From IMG/VR virus record IMGVR_UViG_3300021964_000099, positions 1 to 52,274 of that record: 52,274 nt of DNA. One strand, written 5' to 3'. The position numbers and the translations under genes were made by a program. Shown here piece by piece: positions 27,967-36,785 of the stretch (the first letter of the stretch is position 1; each line of letters begins with the position of its first letter). This DNA is from a virus. The notes under the pieces are model-generated. The model ran no database searches and had not been told where the DNA came from. It saw only the letters and a program-made list of their open reading frames with translations.

Positions 27967-29492
27967 TAAAATGCCTCCGTAAATTCTCTGTCCGTTTGTG
28001 ATCTCACAATGTTCAAAGTGTTTCTTGCACGCGTCATTCCCACATAGAATACACGTCGCTCTTCATCTCGTTGTGACCAATACGAAGCATCAGCCTTACG
28101 AGTTAAATCTGTTAATAGCATTACATTATCTGCCTCACCACCTTTTGATCCGTGTATCGTGGACAGTTTGATCCGTGGTGCGCGTCTAATGTTTTCTTGA
28201 CGACGTAAACACATCCGTACATACGTCTTCTTGGTAGGTTCAATATTTTCTAATGCTTCAAACCAAGGTAAGTCTTTATCTAATTTTAATCCGTAGCTTT
28301 CTTTCAGCATATCAAAGGTAAACATTTTATCTTTATCTACATTCTTCATTCCTTTAAATTTTTTATCAACACCTGTATTTATTTTTACGTAACTATAAAA
28401 TGATTTAACTCTTTTAAGATCTAATTCTTTTCCTCTGCGAATATCTTCCCATGCCAATATAGCTTGATGTACAAGTTTACTGATAGATGTCTTATCTCCT
28501 CGTTCATAAAAATAACCATATGTTTTTAATTGATCTTCTAGTTTATCTAATCGGTATCCATCTCTTGCTAATACTAACCACTCTCCCTCTTTCATTTTTT
28601 GTAACTGCTCAACCGGATGTATATTTACTTGACCTTTTTCATCACGCGCTGTCCATTCTTTATCCACTCTATCTTTCACACGCTTAATTAACTTATTTGC
28701 TTTTGCATGAATAGACTCTGCTAATCTATATGACTTGTTTAGTATGGTCCGTGTTCCGTCCATATTCATCAAAAACTCTGGTCTTGCACCCGCCCAACGA
28801 TAGATTGCTTGATCATCATCCCCGGCTATGTACACACGCTTTGCTTTTGTAAGGACACGCTCTACCATTTTCCATTGTAACCAACTAAGGTCTTGTGCTT
28901 CATCTACAATCACCACATCAAAGTTTGGCATAAGGTCATAATGTTTTTTATTGAAGTCTACAATCATGTCAGTCATGTCGTATTTGTTTCTTTCTATTTT
29001 GTAATCATGCAAGGACTTATCAATATATTTTAGCTTGCGTAAACCACCCTCAACGTTTCCAACTTCGGGATAATTAAAATAAGCTTCAGATGTTAGTCCT
29101 CGTATCTTTGCACCGTCAATGATTTGCATGAACACATCATCGGGAAAACCGGCACCATATTTTTTTATGTTGTTATTTGGATTACTTAATTTTATCTGTG
29201 TTTTATTAGATACTCTTTTGTAATCTTCATCACTCATGATGTTTTCTTCTTTTAAATGTAACTCTCTGTACGCTAAACTGTGTAGTGTGCGGAAGTTTGA
29301 GAAATCTTTTGAGTCATAACTTAATTGTGCAATAGCACGAGACAATGCTTCATCTGCCGCTTGATTGGTAAATGCAAGATAGGCGATCCTGTGTGGGGGT
29401 ACATTGTTTTCACGCAACTCTTTTTCTACAATGCGTAGTAAGTGTGTTGTCTTACCTGTTCCCGGCGGTCCAAATATTATATTTCTATCCAT
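27966..29492 (-). CDS. UvrD/Rep-like SF1 DNA helicase
   Basis: A 508-residue helicase. Motifs in order: I, FGPPGTGKTT (~8-16); Ia, AFTNQAADEAL; Q/II, VVIVDEAQDLSW; III, YIAGDDDQAIYRWAGA; IV, LNKSYR; V, STIHGSKGGEADNV; VI, FYVGMTRARNTL. This is a compact SF1A 3'-5' helicase without long 1B/2B insertions, comparable to phage Dda-type enzymes. As no DnaB-like helicase is visible, it may unwind DNA at the fork. Overlaps both neighbours. Confidence 0.88.
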   Translation of the reverse strand: MDRNIIFGPPGTGKTTHLLRIVEKELRENNVPPHRIAYLAFTNQAADEALSRAIAQLSYDSKDFSNFRTLHSLAYRELHLKEENIMSDEDYKRVSNKTQIKLSNPNNNIKKYGAGFPDDVFMQIIDGAKIRGLTSEAYFNYPEVGNVEGGLRKLKYIDKSLHDYKIERNKYDMTDMIVDFNKKHYDLMPNFDVVIVDEAQDLSWLQWKMVERVLTKAKRVYIAGDDDQAIYRWAGARPEFLMNMDGTRTILNKSYRLAESIHAKANKLIKRVKDRVDKEWTARDEKGQVNIHPVEQLQKMKEGEWLVLARDGYRLDKLEDQLKTYGYFYERGDKTSISKLVHQAILAWEDIRRGKELDLKRVKSFYSYVKINTGVDKKFKGMKNVDKDKMFTFDMLKESYGLKLDKDLPWFEALENIEPTKKTYVRMCLRRQENIRRAPRIKLSTIHGSKGGEADNVMLLTDLTRKADASYWSQRDEERRVFYVGMTRARNTLNIVRSQTDREFTEAF

Positions 29493-30136
29493 TTTAAATC
29501 TTTCCCATCATAATTAGTATACATGATAAATTTATTTTTATCTCTGTTGAACCAACCAATTTTAACATTATTTTTTTTAGCTTTTTGTAATACAGTAAAA
29601 GAACTTGCACTTGCTTCGCTACTTTTAACATCAACTAAATACACTTCTTCAGAAAATTTATTCCATATAACCATATCTGCTGGCCCTACCGCCGACGCGT
29701 TGTTAAACACTTCCCAATGGTTTTGTAAAAAATATGAAGTTACAAAAATTTCTTCAATGTCCCCTATTCTTGAAGATGGTATTTTTCTTTGATATTCCTC
29801 TACTCTTATTTTCTTTTGTTCCTTTCTTTTTTTTAATTCTTTTGCTTTTTCATAAAATTTTTTTTGCCAATCTTGATCTACCGTAGGTTGAATTGTAACT
29901 AATTTTAAATCTGCACGAGATGTAGAAAAATAAGTGTTAGAATTACAAGATGGTGTACAGTATTTATGATTATCATTTATTTTTTGAAAAGGTTCACCAC
30001 AAGTTAAACAATTTACAATTCTAGGTCCCGGATAAACATATCCGGCACTTCTACATTTTGATCCACAAAATTTTTGTGTTTTTTGAACAGGCATATATTC
30101 TTTACCACAATGTTGACATTTTCTATTTCTATTCAT
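29477..30136 (-). CDS. Tandem zinc-knuckle protein fused to PD-(D/E)XK nuclease
   Basis: A 219-residue protein in two halves. Residues 1-70 hold two zinc knuckles, KCQHCGKEY...KFCGSKCR and NCLTCGEPF...KYCTPSCN. After a Lys-rich helix, residues ~120-190 read RIGDIEEIFVTSYFLQNHWE then SAVGPADMVIWN and EVYLVDVKSS: a PD-(D/E)XK core closely like the 93-aa nuclease at 24.9 kb. The zinc part likely guides binding to branched or single-stranded DNA. The fusion is unusual. Coupled to its neighbours. Confidence 0.65.
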   Translation of the reverse strand: MNRNRKCQHCGKEYMPVQKTQKFCGSKCRSAGYVYPGPRIVNCLTCGEPFQKINDNHKYCTPSCNSNTYFSTSRADLKLVTIQPTVDQDWQKKFYEKAKELKKRKEQKKIRVEEYQRKIPSSRIGDIEEIFVTSYFLQNHWEVFNNASAVGPADMVIWNKFSEEVYLVDVKSSEASASSFTVLQKAKKNNVKIGWFNRDKNKFIMYTNYDGKDLKWIEI

Positions 30137-30348
30137 TTTATATTTAGCTCAGCTTCTGTTTCAATCCATACTTTAGCACCACAGCTCAATGGTTTTTCTG
30201 GCCTATAAACAACTTTTGATTCACCTAAAATAGAAACCTCGTGACAATAGGTATTTTTCTTACCTTCTTTAATCGTTATCACAGGTTCATTTGTTCCATG
30301 TTTTTTATTTGCTCTTACCTTATGCATATTAACATGTATTCTTTTCAT
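30133..30348 (-). CDS. Conserved small replication-module protein (71 aa)
   Basis: A 71-residue protein (MKRIHVNMHKVRANKKHGTN...). The pattern RIHVN-H-x-RAN...PVITIK...EV-ILG-S-VVYRP-KPLSCGA-VWIETEAE is a well conserved family in marine and cyanophages that I recognise but cannot assign a function. Coupled to the primase stop by a TAATG overlap. Confidence 0.6.
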   Translation of the reverse strand: MKRIHVNMHKVRANKKHGTNEPVITIKEGKKNTYCHEVSILGESKVVYRPEKPLSCGAKVWIETEAELNIK

Positions 30349-31901
30349 TAAAAAGGTGTCTCCTCACTCATGTCTGGAGTATCAAACTCATCAGTGCTTT
30401 TTCTAATCCAAGGTACATACCAAAGATAAGCTGTCTTACCTTTTATTTTTCTTCTTACATCTCCGCCGTTCAATTTACTTCTAATATGTGCCAACATCTC
30501 TGTAGCAGTAAAATCTTTAAAATCATTTCTTTTCAAGAACTTATGTAACCATTCTGATTTAAAATATGCAGTGTCCCTATTTACTTTACCTTCTTTTTCT
30601 TCGTATTCTCTTTCTTGAAACAATGCTTTACCCATATCTACTTCATCTATGTGTTCTGCTGAACCTTGATCTTCTAAGAAACGTTCAAGTAAAGTTTCAA
30701 ATCTACCTGTCTTTGTAATCTCATGCGGCATCTGTATAACAACAACAGTTTCCATTAACATTTGCATTCTACTGTCCCAATCAGCCGGTCTCATCATGTT
30801 AGGGTAGAAATTTATTGCATTCATACACGCTTGTCTAAATTTGTGTTGATTATACAATTGATCGGTCGATAATTTTAATCTTCTACCATCTATATTTAAA
30901 AACCAAGTTGACTCATCACTTTCATATTTTGTTAAATCACTAATATCATGTTGTATTTCTGTAGCACCAACTCCATACTGTTTACCTTTACATTCTGTTT
31001 TTTGACAAACTGCACACATAGGTTGATCTTTACATTTGTATTGATAATCTTTTTTTTCATGCTGTCTTATTGTTTTAACAACTTGCTGTGCCGGTAATGG
31101 TGTTTCCATATACTTATGATTAAACTCTTCTATTTTTGCTTGCCATTCCTCCGGCCATTTTCTTTTTGCATATACTGCGTATTGGTACAATGTGTTATCT
31201 CTTCCACCCGGTGGTATGCCTTGCGACATTAATATAGATAGACAAGGTGGTCCATCTTTTAATTCAAGATCATTCTTTCTTTTTACTTTAAATTCTTTTA
31301 AACTTTTTTCGGTCGTACAATAACGATCATATAAAGCGAAGAAATCATCAAGGCTACTAGCATTACCATCGTCGCTATAGCCATGACGCATAGAATCATC
31401 ACCACCGTGATAGGGAAGATTAAGAAAGTTTCCAGTGTCTCCACGATCTGCTTGTATCTCAATTTGTTTTGGAAATATTTCACAATTTGCATAACCTAAT
31501 TCTCCTGCCCACTCCTGTAATTTATCACGCATAAGTTTAGCTTGTACAGGTTCTTTTGTAAATAAAAATACATGTGCACCACCACTCTTTGATCTACACA
31601 TAACAACTGGTAATTCTAATTCTCTTATCTTTCTTACAATTTTTTTATGATCTAATGGATATGTATCTATATCTATACAACCCCATATGCATTTTGAATC
31701 ATCACGTATTGGTATGATACCAAGACTAGGATCTTTACCCTCTATGTGGTCTATCCATAATTGATCTGTAACAGGTGCTTTTTTTATGAAAGCTTGTCCG
31801 CCTGCTTTACCATTTACTAGTTGCCCATCACTTTTATATTGACCATAGGCACGGTCCAATCCATAGAATATAGTTTTAAATTTCTTTATTCTTTCTTCCA
31901 T
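30348..31901 (-). CDS. Primase, archaeo-eukaryotic (AEP) type, TOTE-like
   Basis: A 517-residue protein. The N-terminal AEP core shows KCIWGCIDIDTY (metal-binding D77, D79), CRSKSGGAHVFLF (S-x-H motif, H110) and EIFPKQIEIQ...GNFLNLPYHGG, the pattern of the TOTE-type primase. A middle region has a Cys cluster (YKCKDQPMCAVCQKTECKGK), and the C-terminal part is helical and winged-helix-like. It ends EFDTPDMSEETPF, an acidic tail like that of SSB. It would make primers for the family A polymerase, and replaces the DnaG-type primase of T7-like phages. Confidence 0.8.
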   Translation of the reverse strand: MEERIKKFKTIFYGLDRAYGQYKSDGQLVNGKAGGQAFIKKAPVTDQLWIDHIEGKDPSLGIIPIRDDSKCIWGCIDIDTYPLDHKKIVRKIRELELPVVMCRSKSGGAHVFLFTKEPVQAKLMRDKLQEWAGELGYANCEIFPKQIEIQADRGDTGNFLNLPYHGGDDSMRHGYSDDGNASSLDDFFALYDRYCTTEKSLKEFKVKRKNDLELKDGPPCLSILMSQGIPPGGRDNTLYQYAVYAKRKWPEEWQAKIEEFNHKYMETPLPAQQVVKTIRQHEKKDYQYKCKDQPMCAVCQKTECKGKQYGVGATEIQHDISDLTKYESDESTWFLNIDGRRLKLSTDQLYNQHKFRQACMNAINFYPNMMRPADWDSRMQMLMETVVVIQMPHEITKTGRFETLLERFLEDQGSAEHIDEVDMGKALFQEREYEEKEGKVNRDTAYFKSEWLHKFLKRNDFKDFTATEMLAHIRSKLNGGDVRRKIKGKTAYLWYVPWIRKSTDEFDTPDMSEETPF

Positions 31902-31921
31902 AATGTATTCCTTTCAATTAA

Positions 31922-31939
31922 GGGGCGGTTGCCCGCCCC
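31922..31939 (-). terminator. GNRA-capped stem-loop between SSB-like and primase genes
   Basis: Stem GGGGCGG/CCGCCCC, 7 bp all G-C, with loop GCAA on the transcribed strand, starting 8 bp after the SSB-like stop codon; followed by TTAATTG. Likely a partial terminator or 3'-end stabiliser that keeps SSB expression above primase expression. Confidence 0.6.
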
Positions 31940-31946
31940 ATGTTAT

Positions 31947-32714
31947 TTAAAATGGCGTCTTCTCCTCAGTAGAAGATTCTTCTTCATACTTGACTTTTAC
32001 TTCACCTTTGTTCACGCTTTCAGCAAATGCTTTAGCGATACTGTAAAGGTTAGCATCTTCAAGTTGAGACTCCCTACTAATCTCCCAACCATACCAGTTA
32101 CCCTTATCATTACCTTCTTTGGTAGTTTTAAGGCGGTAGTAATGGCTATAAGATGGTGGAGTAAACAATCCGTTCTTACCATTTAGTTTTAAGTTTAGTA
32201 ACATAGAGTTCCACTTTCTACTCTTTTTAAGCTGTGTAGCTTTCATTGTAATCAAAGCCGGAGTAGAATCCCCGTCCTCAGTTACAAGTAGTACATAGTG
32301 GTTGCCACACGTCTCAACATAGTTTCCGTTTTCTAAACGATCTTTGTTGTTATCATCTCGTGTAGTTTTTGTAAGTATGTCACTTGAAGCATCGTAGACA
32401 TTTATCGGAGCACCCGATCCCTGTCCTCTGTCAGCCCACTCAACGTATTGACGTTGATACGCACAAGGTAGAACACGAATACCATTTGATCCATCATACA
32501 GATCATTAGTCACTGTATTAAAAATCATTCCGGCTTTTGCACCTTCTAGTTCTTCGAGTTCTGGTGATAACTGCATCAAGACTTTTAATCTTGGTGTCGC
32601 TAAGTCATCTTGCGATATGTTTTCAAGGCCGCTATGTGCGTCCCCTTCCATCAAATCCAGACTTAGTGCAGGTAGTTGACTTTCTTCTTTTTTTACAACA
32701 TTAGCTTTTGCCAT
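31947..32714 (-). CDS. Putative single-stranded DNA-binding protein
   Basis: A 255-residue protein (MAKANVVKKEESQLPALSLD...). The core is beta-rich (RVLPCAYQRQYVEW, HYVLLVTEDGDSTPALITMK, GWEISRE) and the C-terminus is acidic, ending KYEEESSTEEKTPF. Bacterial and T7 SSBs end in acidic tails with a terminal Phe. Position before primase, helicase and polymerase supports an SSB role. I cannot name its family from sequence, so the assignment is inference. Confidence 0.6.
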   Translation of the reverse strand: MAKANVVKKEESQLPALSLDLMEGDAHSGLENISQDDLATPRLKVLMQLSPELEELEGAKAGMIFNTVTNDLYDGSNGIRVLPCAYQRQYVEWADRGQGSGAPINVYDASSDILTKTTRDDNNKDRLENGNYVETCGNHYVLLVTEDGDSTPALITMKATQLKKSRKWNSMLLNLKLNGKNGLFTPPSYSHYYRLKTTKEGNDKGNWYGWEISRESQLEDANLYSIAKAFAESVNKGEVKVKYEEESSTEEKTPF

Positions 32715-32727
32715 ATGTTTCTCCTTT

Positions 32728-33285
32728 TTACTTTTTACTTATTTTAGTTTCGGCGCCAACAAAGACTCCGAAAGTGTCCATCGGCAACTCAGTACCCTCA
32801 ATGATTTGTTCTCTAACAAACGCTTTGAGAGTCATGGGTTCCACCCAGACCTTCTGTGTGTGCTCATATCCTAGTGAATTTATGTTGTCAATAAATTCAT
32901 TTGCAGATTGATCCTCACCTTTACCGAACGTAGCAGATACTTGATTTTTTATCAAGTCGCCGTGTCCGTTATCACGAAGCCACTGAAACGCTTCTTCGCG
33001 ATGTCTTACTGGAATAGAAGCCTGTACTAATTGTTTCACCTTTACAGATGAACCATCTTTTAGTGTCAAACTTTCTAATCCTAATTCTGACATTTTTGCC
33101 GGAATTATTTCTTGTGACAATTTACGAGCCGCTTTTGCTTTTGCTTTTAACTGCTCTTCTAATTGTTTCATTTCTTCTTCTAGTGACGCTTGTTCCGCGC
33201 ACAAATCAGCCATTTCTTTTAAAGAATTATCGCCGATCGTTGGCATGGTTACATCACTTTCCATTTCGTCTAATAAGTTACTCAT
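32728..33285 (-). CDS. Coiled-coil replication-module protein (185 aa)
   Basis: Start at 33285 (MSNLLDEMESDVTMPTIGDN) after GAGGAGAAATTG; the frame is open to 33318. Residues ~25-70 form a coiled coil (CAEQASLEEEMKQLEEQLKA), then a small beta domain (LESLTLKDGSSVKVKQLVQA) and a helix with REEAFQWLRDNGHGDLIKNQV. The latter motif recurs in phage early proteins. It may be a recombination or nuclease-inhibitor type factor; not proven. Confidence 0.55.
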   Translation of the reverse strand: MSNLLDEMESDVTMPTIGDNSLKEMADLCAEQASLEEEMKQLEEQLKAKAKAARKLSQEIIPAKMSELGLESLTLKDGSSVKVKQLVQASIPVRHREEAFQWLRDNGHGDLIKNQVSATFGKGEDQSANEFIDNINSLGYEHTQKVWVEPMTLKAFVREQIIEGTELPMDTFGVFVGAETKISKK

Positions 33286-33664
33286 CAATTTCTCCTCTCT
33301 CATATAAGTTAACTTCAATCGGATAGTATTTATATTCTCTCCTATCCCACTTCAAGCATTTAAATTTACCACGATTTTGTGTGGCGGCTATAGCACATGC
33401 AATACCAATAGCAGACGGATCACCCATTAATAAAAGATAGTCATCATCACTAAAATTTCTTAGCTTATAATTTAATCTTTTCACAGTAGGACCCGTACTC
33501 AAAACCAACTGAGAACCTTCTGGTAATAGTAATTCTAATTTACCAAACTTTTCTGCACTAAGTATATTTCTACCCGGTACCTCTTGAACTACAAAAACTG
33601 TACCTTCACCAAGAGGTTGAGTTAAGTGATTGATACCAACCATACCACCAAATTTATCTACCAT
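33278..33664 (-). CDS. Conserved replication-module protein with GG...LTQPLG start (128 aa)
   Basis: A 128-residue protein. The N-terminus MVDKFGGMVGINHLTQPLGE is a variant of the motif seen at the C-terminus of the 35.3 kb protein. The rest is conserved in marine phages in my recollection: RNILSAEKFGKLELLLPEGS, QLVLSTGPTVKRLN, DDYLLLMGDPSAIGIACAIA and KFKCLKWDRREYKYYPIEVN. Function unknown. First gene of the leftward replication operon, divergent from the SNF2-type helicase. Confidence 0.6.
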   Translation of the reverse strand: MVDKFGGMVGINHLTQPLGEGTVFVVQEVPGRNILSAEKFGKLELLLPEGSQLVLSTGPTVKRLNYKLRNFSDDDYLLLMGDPSAIGIACAIAATQNRGKFKCLKWDRREYKYYPIEVNLYERGEIDE

Positions 33665-33692
33665 TCTTTCTCCTTCTGTTTTCCATATATCA

Positions 33693-33721
33693 TTGACAAA
33701 ACATTTTGCAAGTGTTATTTA
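33693..33721 (+). promoter_or_regulatory. Sigma70 promoter for the SNF2-type helicase
   Basis: TTGACA (33693-33698), 17 bp, TATTTA (33716-33721), 30 bp before the start codon, with GAAGGACGACATT as ribosome site. Confidence 0.7.
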
Positions 33722-33750
33722 CAAAATAAGAATTAAAGAAGGACGACATT

Positions 33751-35187
33751 ATGGATTATAAGTTTAAGACAGAGCCATACGCTCATCAATTACACGCGTT
33801 AGGTGCAAGTTATAACAAACAAAACTTTGCTTTGTTCATGGAGATGGGCACAGGTAAATCTAAAGTATTGGTTGATAATATTGCTATGCTTTATGATAAA
33901 GGTAAAATAAATGCGGCGCTAATCATTGCACCAAAAGGTGTGTATAGAAACTGGGAGCGTCAAGAAATACCTACGCATATGCCAGAGCATGTGTTGTACA
34001 ATGTGGTGACATGGTCGCCTGCTACAACAAAGAAACAAGATAAAGAAAACAGGAAACTATTTCGACACGGTGAAGAACTCACTATATTCTTGATGAATAT
34101 AGAAGCGTTCAGTACAAAAAAAGGTTTAGATATAGCTCAACGATTTTTATTAGCACATCAAACACTGATGGCAATTGATGAATCAACGACGATAAAATCT
34201 CCCACAGCATCACGAACCAAAAATGTATTGAAATTACGCGATCACGCAAAGTATAGGCGGATATTGACAGGGTCGCCAGTAACGAAAAGTCCATTAGATT
34301 TGTATACACAGTGCTATTTCCTCGATCCATTATATTTAGATTTCTCGTCTTATTATACTTTTAAGAACCGTTACGCAATGATGGTGGACCGCAACGTCGG
34401 TAGTCATAGCTTTAAATTAGTGACAGGATATATACGACTAGATGAGTTGAATTCTAAGCTAGATAGCTTCTCATACCGGGTACTCAAAGAAGATTGTTTG
34501 GATTTACCAGATAAGGTGTACATGAAAAGAAGTGTTCCGTTGTCCCCGGAGCAAGTAAAAGCATACACGGAAATGAAAAAGCATGCGTTGACAGAGCTAG
34601 AAGGCTCACAAACTACAGCGGCTAGTGCCTTGGCACAGATGATTAGACTACATCAAATTACATGTGGACATTTAGCTACCGATGATGGTGAGGTCAGAAC
34701 ATTAAAGAATAATAGAATAAGCGAACTACTCAACATATTGGAGGAAGTAGATGGAAAGGTTATTATTTGGGCGGTATACCGTCATGATATTAAAGAAATT
34801 ACAAACATACTTTCAGAGAAATATGGAAAGGACAGTGTGGCGGCTTTTTTTGGTGATACTGCTGATAGCGATCGTCAAGATATTGTTACTCGCTTCCAAG
34901 ACAGAGAAAGCCCTTTACGATTTTTCATCGGTAATCCTAGAACCGGAGGGTATGGTCTCACTCTTACTGCTAGTAACACTGTTGTGTATTACAGTAACAG
35001 CTACGATTTAGAAATTAGATTGCAGTCAGAGGACAGAGCACACCGTATTAGTCAAACAAAAAAGGTAACGTATATTGATTTGATATCGGATGGCACCATA
35101 GATGAGTTCATTGTGAAGAATTTGCGTGGTAAAATCAACTTAGCAACAAAAGTACTAGGTGAAGAACTCAAAAAATGGCTAATTTAA
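33751..35187 (+). CDS. SNF2-type SF2 helicase/ATPase
   Basis: A 478-residue ATPase. Motif I FMEMGTGKSK (~30-38); motif II AIDESTTIKS (D143, E144; DEST in place of DEAH); motif III RRILTGSPVTKS (~170-180). The C-terminal lobe has VIIWAVYRHD, PRTGGYGLTLTASNTVVYYS and QSEDRAHRISQTKKVTYIDL (arginine finger region). It is like phage SNF2-type remodelling ATPases, probably translocating on double-stranded DNA. It is the only plus-strand gene of the replication region and has its own promoter. Confidence 0.85.
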   Translation: MDYKFKTEPYAHQLHALGASYNKQNFALFMEMGTGKSKVLVDNIAMLYDKGKINAALIIAPKGVYRNWERQEIPTHMPEHVLYNVVTWSPATTKKQDKENRKLFRHGEELTIFLMNIEAFSTKKGLDIAQRFLLAHQTLMAIDESTTIKSPTASRTKNVLKLRDHAKYRRILTGSPVTKSPLDLYTQCYFLDPLYLDFSSYYTFKNRYAMMVDRNVGSHSFKLVTGYIRLDELNSKLDSFSYRVLKEDCLDLPDKVYMKRSVPLSPEQVKAYTEMKKHALTELEGSQTTAASALAQMIRLHQITCGHLATDDGEVRTLKNNRISELLNILEEVDGKVIIWAVYRHDIKEITNILSEKYGKDSVAAFFGDTADSDRQDIVTRFQDRESPLRFFIGNPRTGGYGLTLTASNTVVYYSNSYDLEIRLQSEDRAHRISQTKKVTYIDLISDGTIDEFIVKNLRGKINLATKVLGEELKKWLI

Positions 35188-35295
35188 TATAAACCCTGTT
35201 TTTTTACACGTTGGTAAAGAAAAGTAATTCTTAGGTACTATCACCCTAGGAGGTGCTAATTCGTGCAGTGTCGCTTAAATTTGAGATGAAAATTT

Positions 35296-36165
35296 TTATA
35301 GAGGTCGTATTAAATGGCTGATTCCTACGATTCCTCCATCTTTTTTACCCATGGGTTTAGTTATAGCGTCTAGTGTTCTTTTATTTTGTTTTGATACAGG
35401 AATTACATTTAATTTATATGATTTAGGTATATCATTAATTAATTGAACTAAATTTTTTTCTTTACCAAAACTTTCTATTTTTCCTTTTGGGCTAACTGAC
35501 ACAACCACTAAACCTAGTTTTCTTAAATCTCTTGAAACTAAATTTATTTGATTATCAATTGCATTTTTTTGTTCTAAAAATTTACCTTTAGACATTTCTT
35601 TATTTTTAAATTTAGCAACTAAAGAATTTTTTGATGCTATGGCATTATCTATAATAGTTTGATAATTTCTTTTCATAGCGTTTCTACCACCTGTGGTAAT
35701 GTATTGAGCATCTTTATAATAACTTGGAATAGGAAGTTTAGCATCCATAGATACTTTACTCAAACCATGTTCTCTTTCTAAACTTGTTGAATATCTATCT
35801 TTTCCTGTTACATCTTTTTTAGTGGTTGTTGGTTTTCCTAAAGCTGCAAGAAATTTTGTTCTAATTGTAGATCCTGCTTGTCCTATTGGAGTATCTAAAA
35901 ATCTACTAAATAAAGTAGGCGTATTATAAATTGTTTGAACTTTACCTTCTTTAGTCTGACCTTTATATTCTCTTTCTTTTGGTTTATTTACTTTCGTCTT
36001 TCCTCCACCCGGCAGGTTTATTTCTATAGGTAGTTTTTCTGCTAATCTTTCATTAGGGTCTAAAGTTAATCCCATATTAAATATGCTTTCTCTATCGGCA
36101 GGAGAAAGTTTTAATAAAAAAGAACCGGGATCGGTAGCTAGTATTCCTCTAACTTCTTTTGACAT
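35296..36165 (-). CDS. Late protein with C-terminal GG...LIRPL motif
   Basis: Last gene of the late module; 289 residues, strongly basic (KTKVNKPKEREYKGQTKEGK). No catalytic motif is visible. It ends MGKKDGGIVGISHLIRPL, the motif shared with the 10.9 kb and 33.3 kb proteins. The gap to the plus-strand helicase (35188-35295) shows no good terminator. Virion or DNA-associated role inferred from operon and charge. Confidence 0.55.
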   Translation of the reverse strand: MSKEVRGILATDPGSFLLKLSPADRESIFNMGLTLDPNERLAEKLPIEINLPGGGKTKVNKPKEREYKGQTKEGKVQTIYNTPTLFSRFLDTPIGQAGSTIRTKFLAALGKPTTTKKDVTGKDRYSTSLEREHGLSKVSMDAKLPIPSYYKDAQYITTGGRNAMKRNYQTIIDNAIASKNSLVAKFKNKEMSKGKFLEQKNAIDNQINLVSRDLRKLGLVVVSVSPKGKIESFGKEKNLVQLINDIPKSYKLNVIPVSKQNKRTLDAITKPMGKKDGGIVGISHLIRPL

Positions 36166-36168
36166 AAT

Positions 36169-36240
36169 CTATAAATACGTTATCGCGCCTGCTACCCAAA
36201 GGGCACCAAATATCATGTACGCTATTGTTACTGGTTCCAC
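36169..36240 (-). CDS. Tiny membrane peptide (23 aa, GTG start)
   Basis: GTG at 36240 overlaps the upstream stop (TAGTG) and has AGGAG 9 bp before. The peptide MEPVTIAYMIFGALWVAGAI is one membrane span. Supported by coupling and the ribosome site. Confidence 0.4.
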   Translation of the reverse strand: MEPVTIAYMIFGALWVAGAITYL

Positions 36241-36785
36241 TACATCGCTCCTAAAGGATTTTCTAATGCTAGTTTAATTCTTTTATCCATCTTTTCTTCT
36301 AGTTCTTTTTGTGCTTGCTTGAGTCTATCTTCTAATTTTTTCATGTCATCTTCTAAAGAATTAATTGTTTCTTTTAGATCTCTTGCATTATCTCTAGAGT
36401 CTTCTTTTGTTTGTTGTTCTACATCATTGACAATTGTTTCTATACGTCTTACGTCTTGACGAAGATCATTCTTCAACTCGTTTGCCACATCAGACACCAA
36501 AGAAATTTCCTGTAACATCATGGTCATTTCTTGTGTAATCATCTCAACTTCATTTTGAATTAACTCTGTTTTACTTGTTAGCTCTTCTTTAGTAAGATCT
36601 AATCTCTTATCAAATCCAGATAAGTCCGGCGCGACGTATTCCTGTATTTGATCTTTCATGTTGAGATAGTCTTTGTAAAATTCAAAGCCACCCCATAAAG
36701 CACCACCTGCTGTAGTTAGCGCTGTTAAAATTACAAATATTTTACCACCGCGAAATTTTATTCCGCCTACTTCTACTTCTGCCAT
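36240..36785 (-). CDS. Membrane-anchored coiled-coil protein (181 aa)
   Basis: Residues ~14-33 (KIFVILTALTTAGGALWGGF) form a membrane segment; the remaining ~140 residues are a long coiled coil (LTSKTELIQNEVEMITQEMT, LKETINSLEDDMKKLEDRLK). One-anchor coiled coils are seen in spanin-like and internal-membrane-spanning phage proteins. It overlaps the start region of the Met-rich gene end by 13 bp. Function unknown; a lysis or injection role is possible. Confidence 0.55.
   Translation of the reverse strand: MAEVEVGGIKFRGGKIFVILTALTTAGGALWGGFEFYKDYLNMKDQIQEYVAPDLSGFDKRLDLTKEELTSKTELIQNEVEMITQEMTMMLQEISLVSDVANELKNDLRQDVRRIETIVNDVEQQTKEDSRDNARDLKETINSLEDDMKKLEDRLKQAQKELEEKMDKRIKLALENPLGAM

Noticed and set aside
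35188-35295. Attachment site or terminator between the SNF2-type helicase and the last late gene
   Set aside because: No integrase, no tRNA-like match, and only a 4-bp stem; nothing in this gap can be supported.
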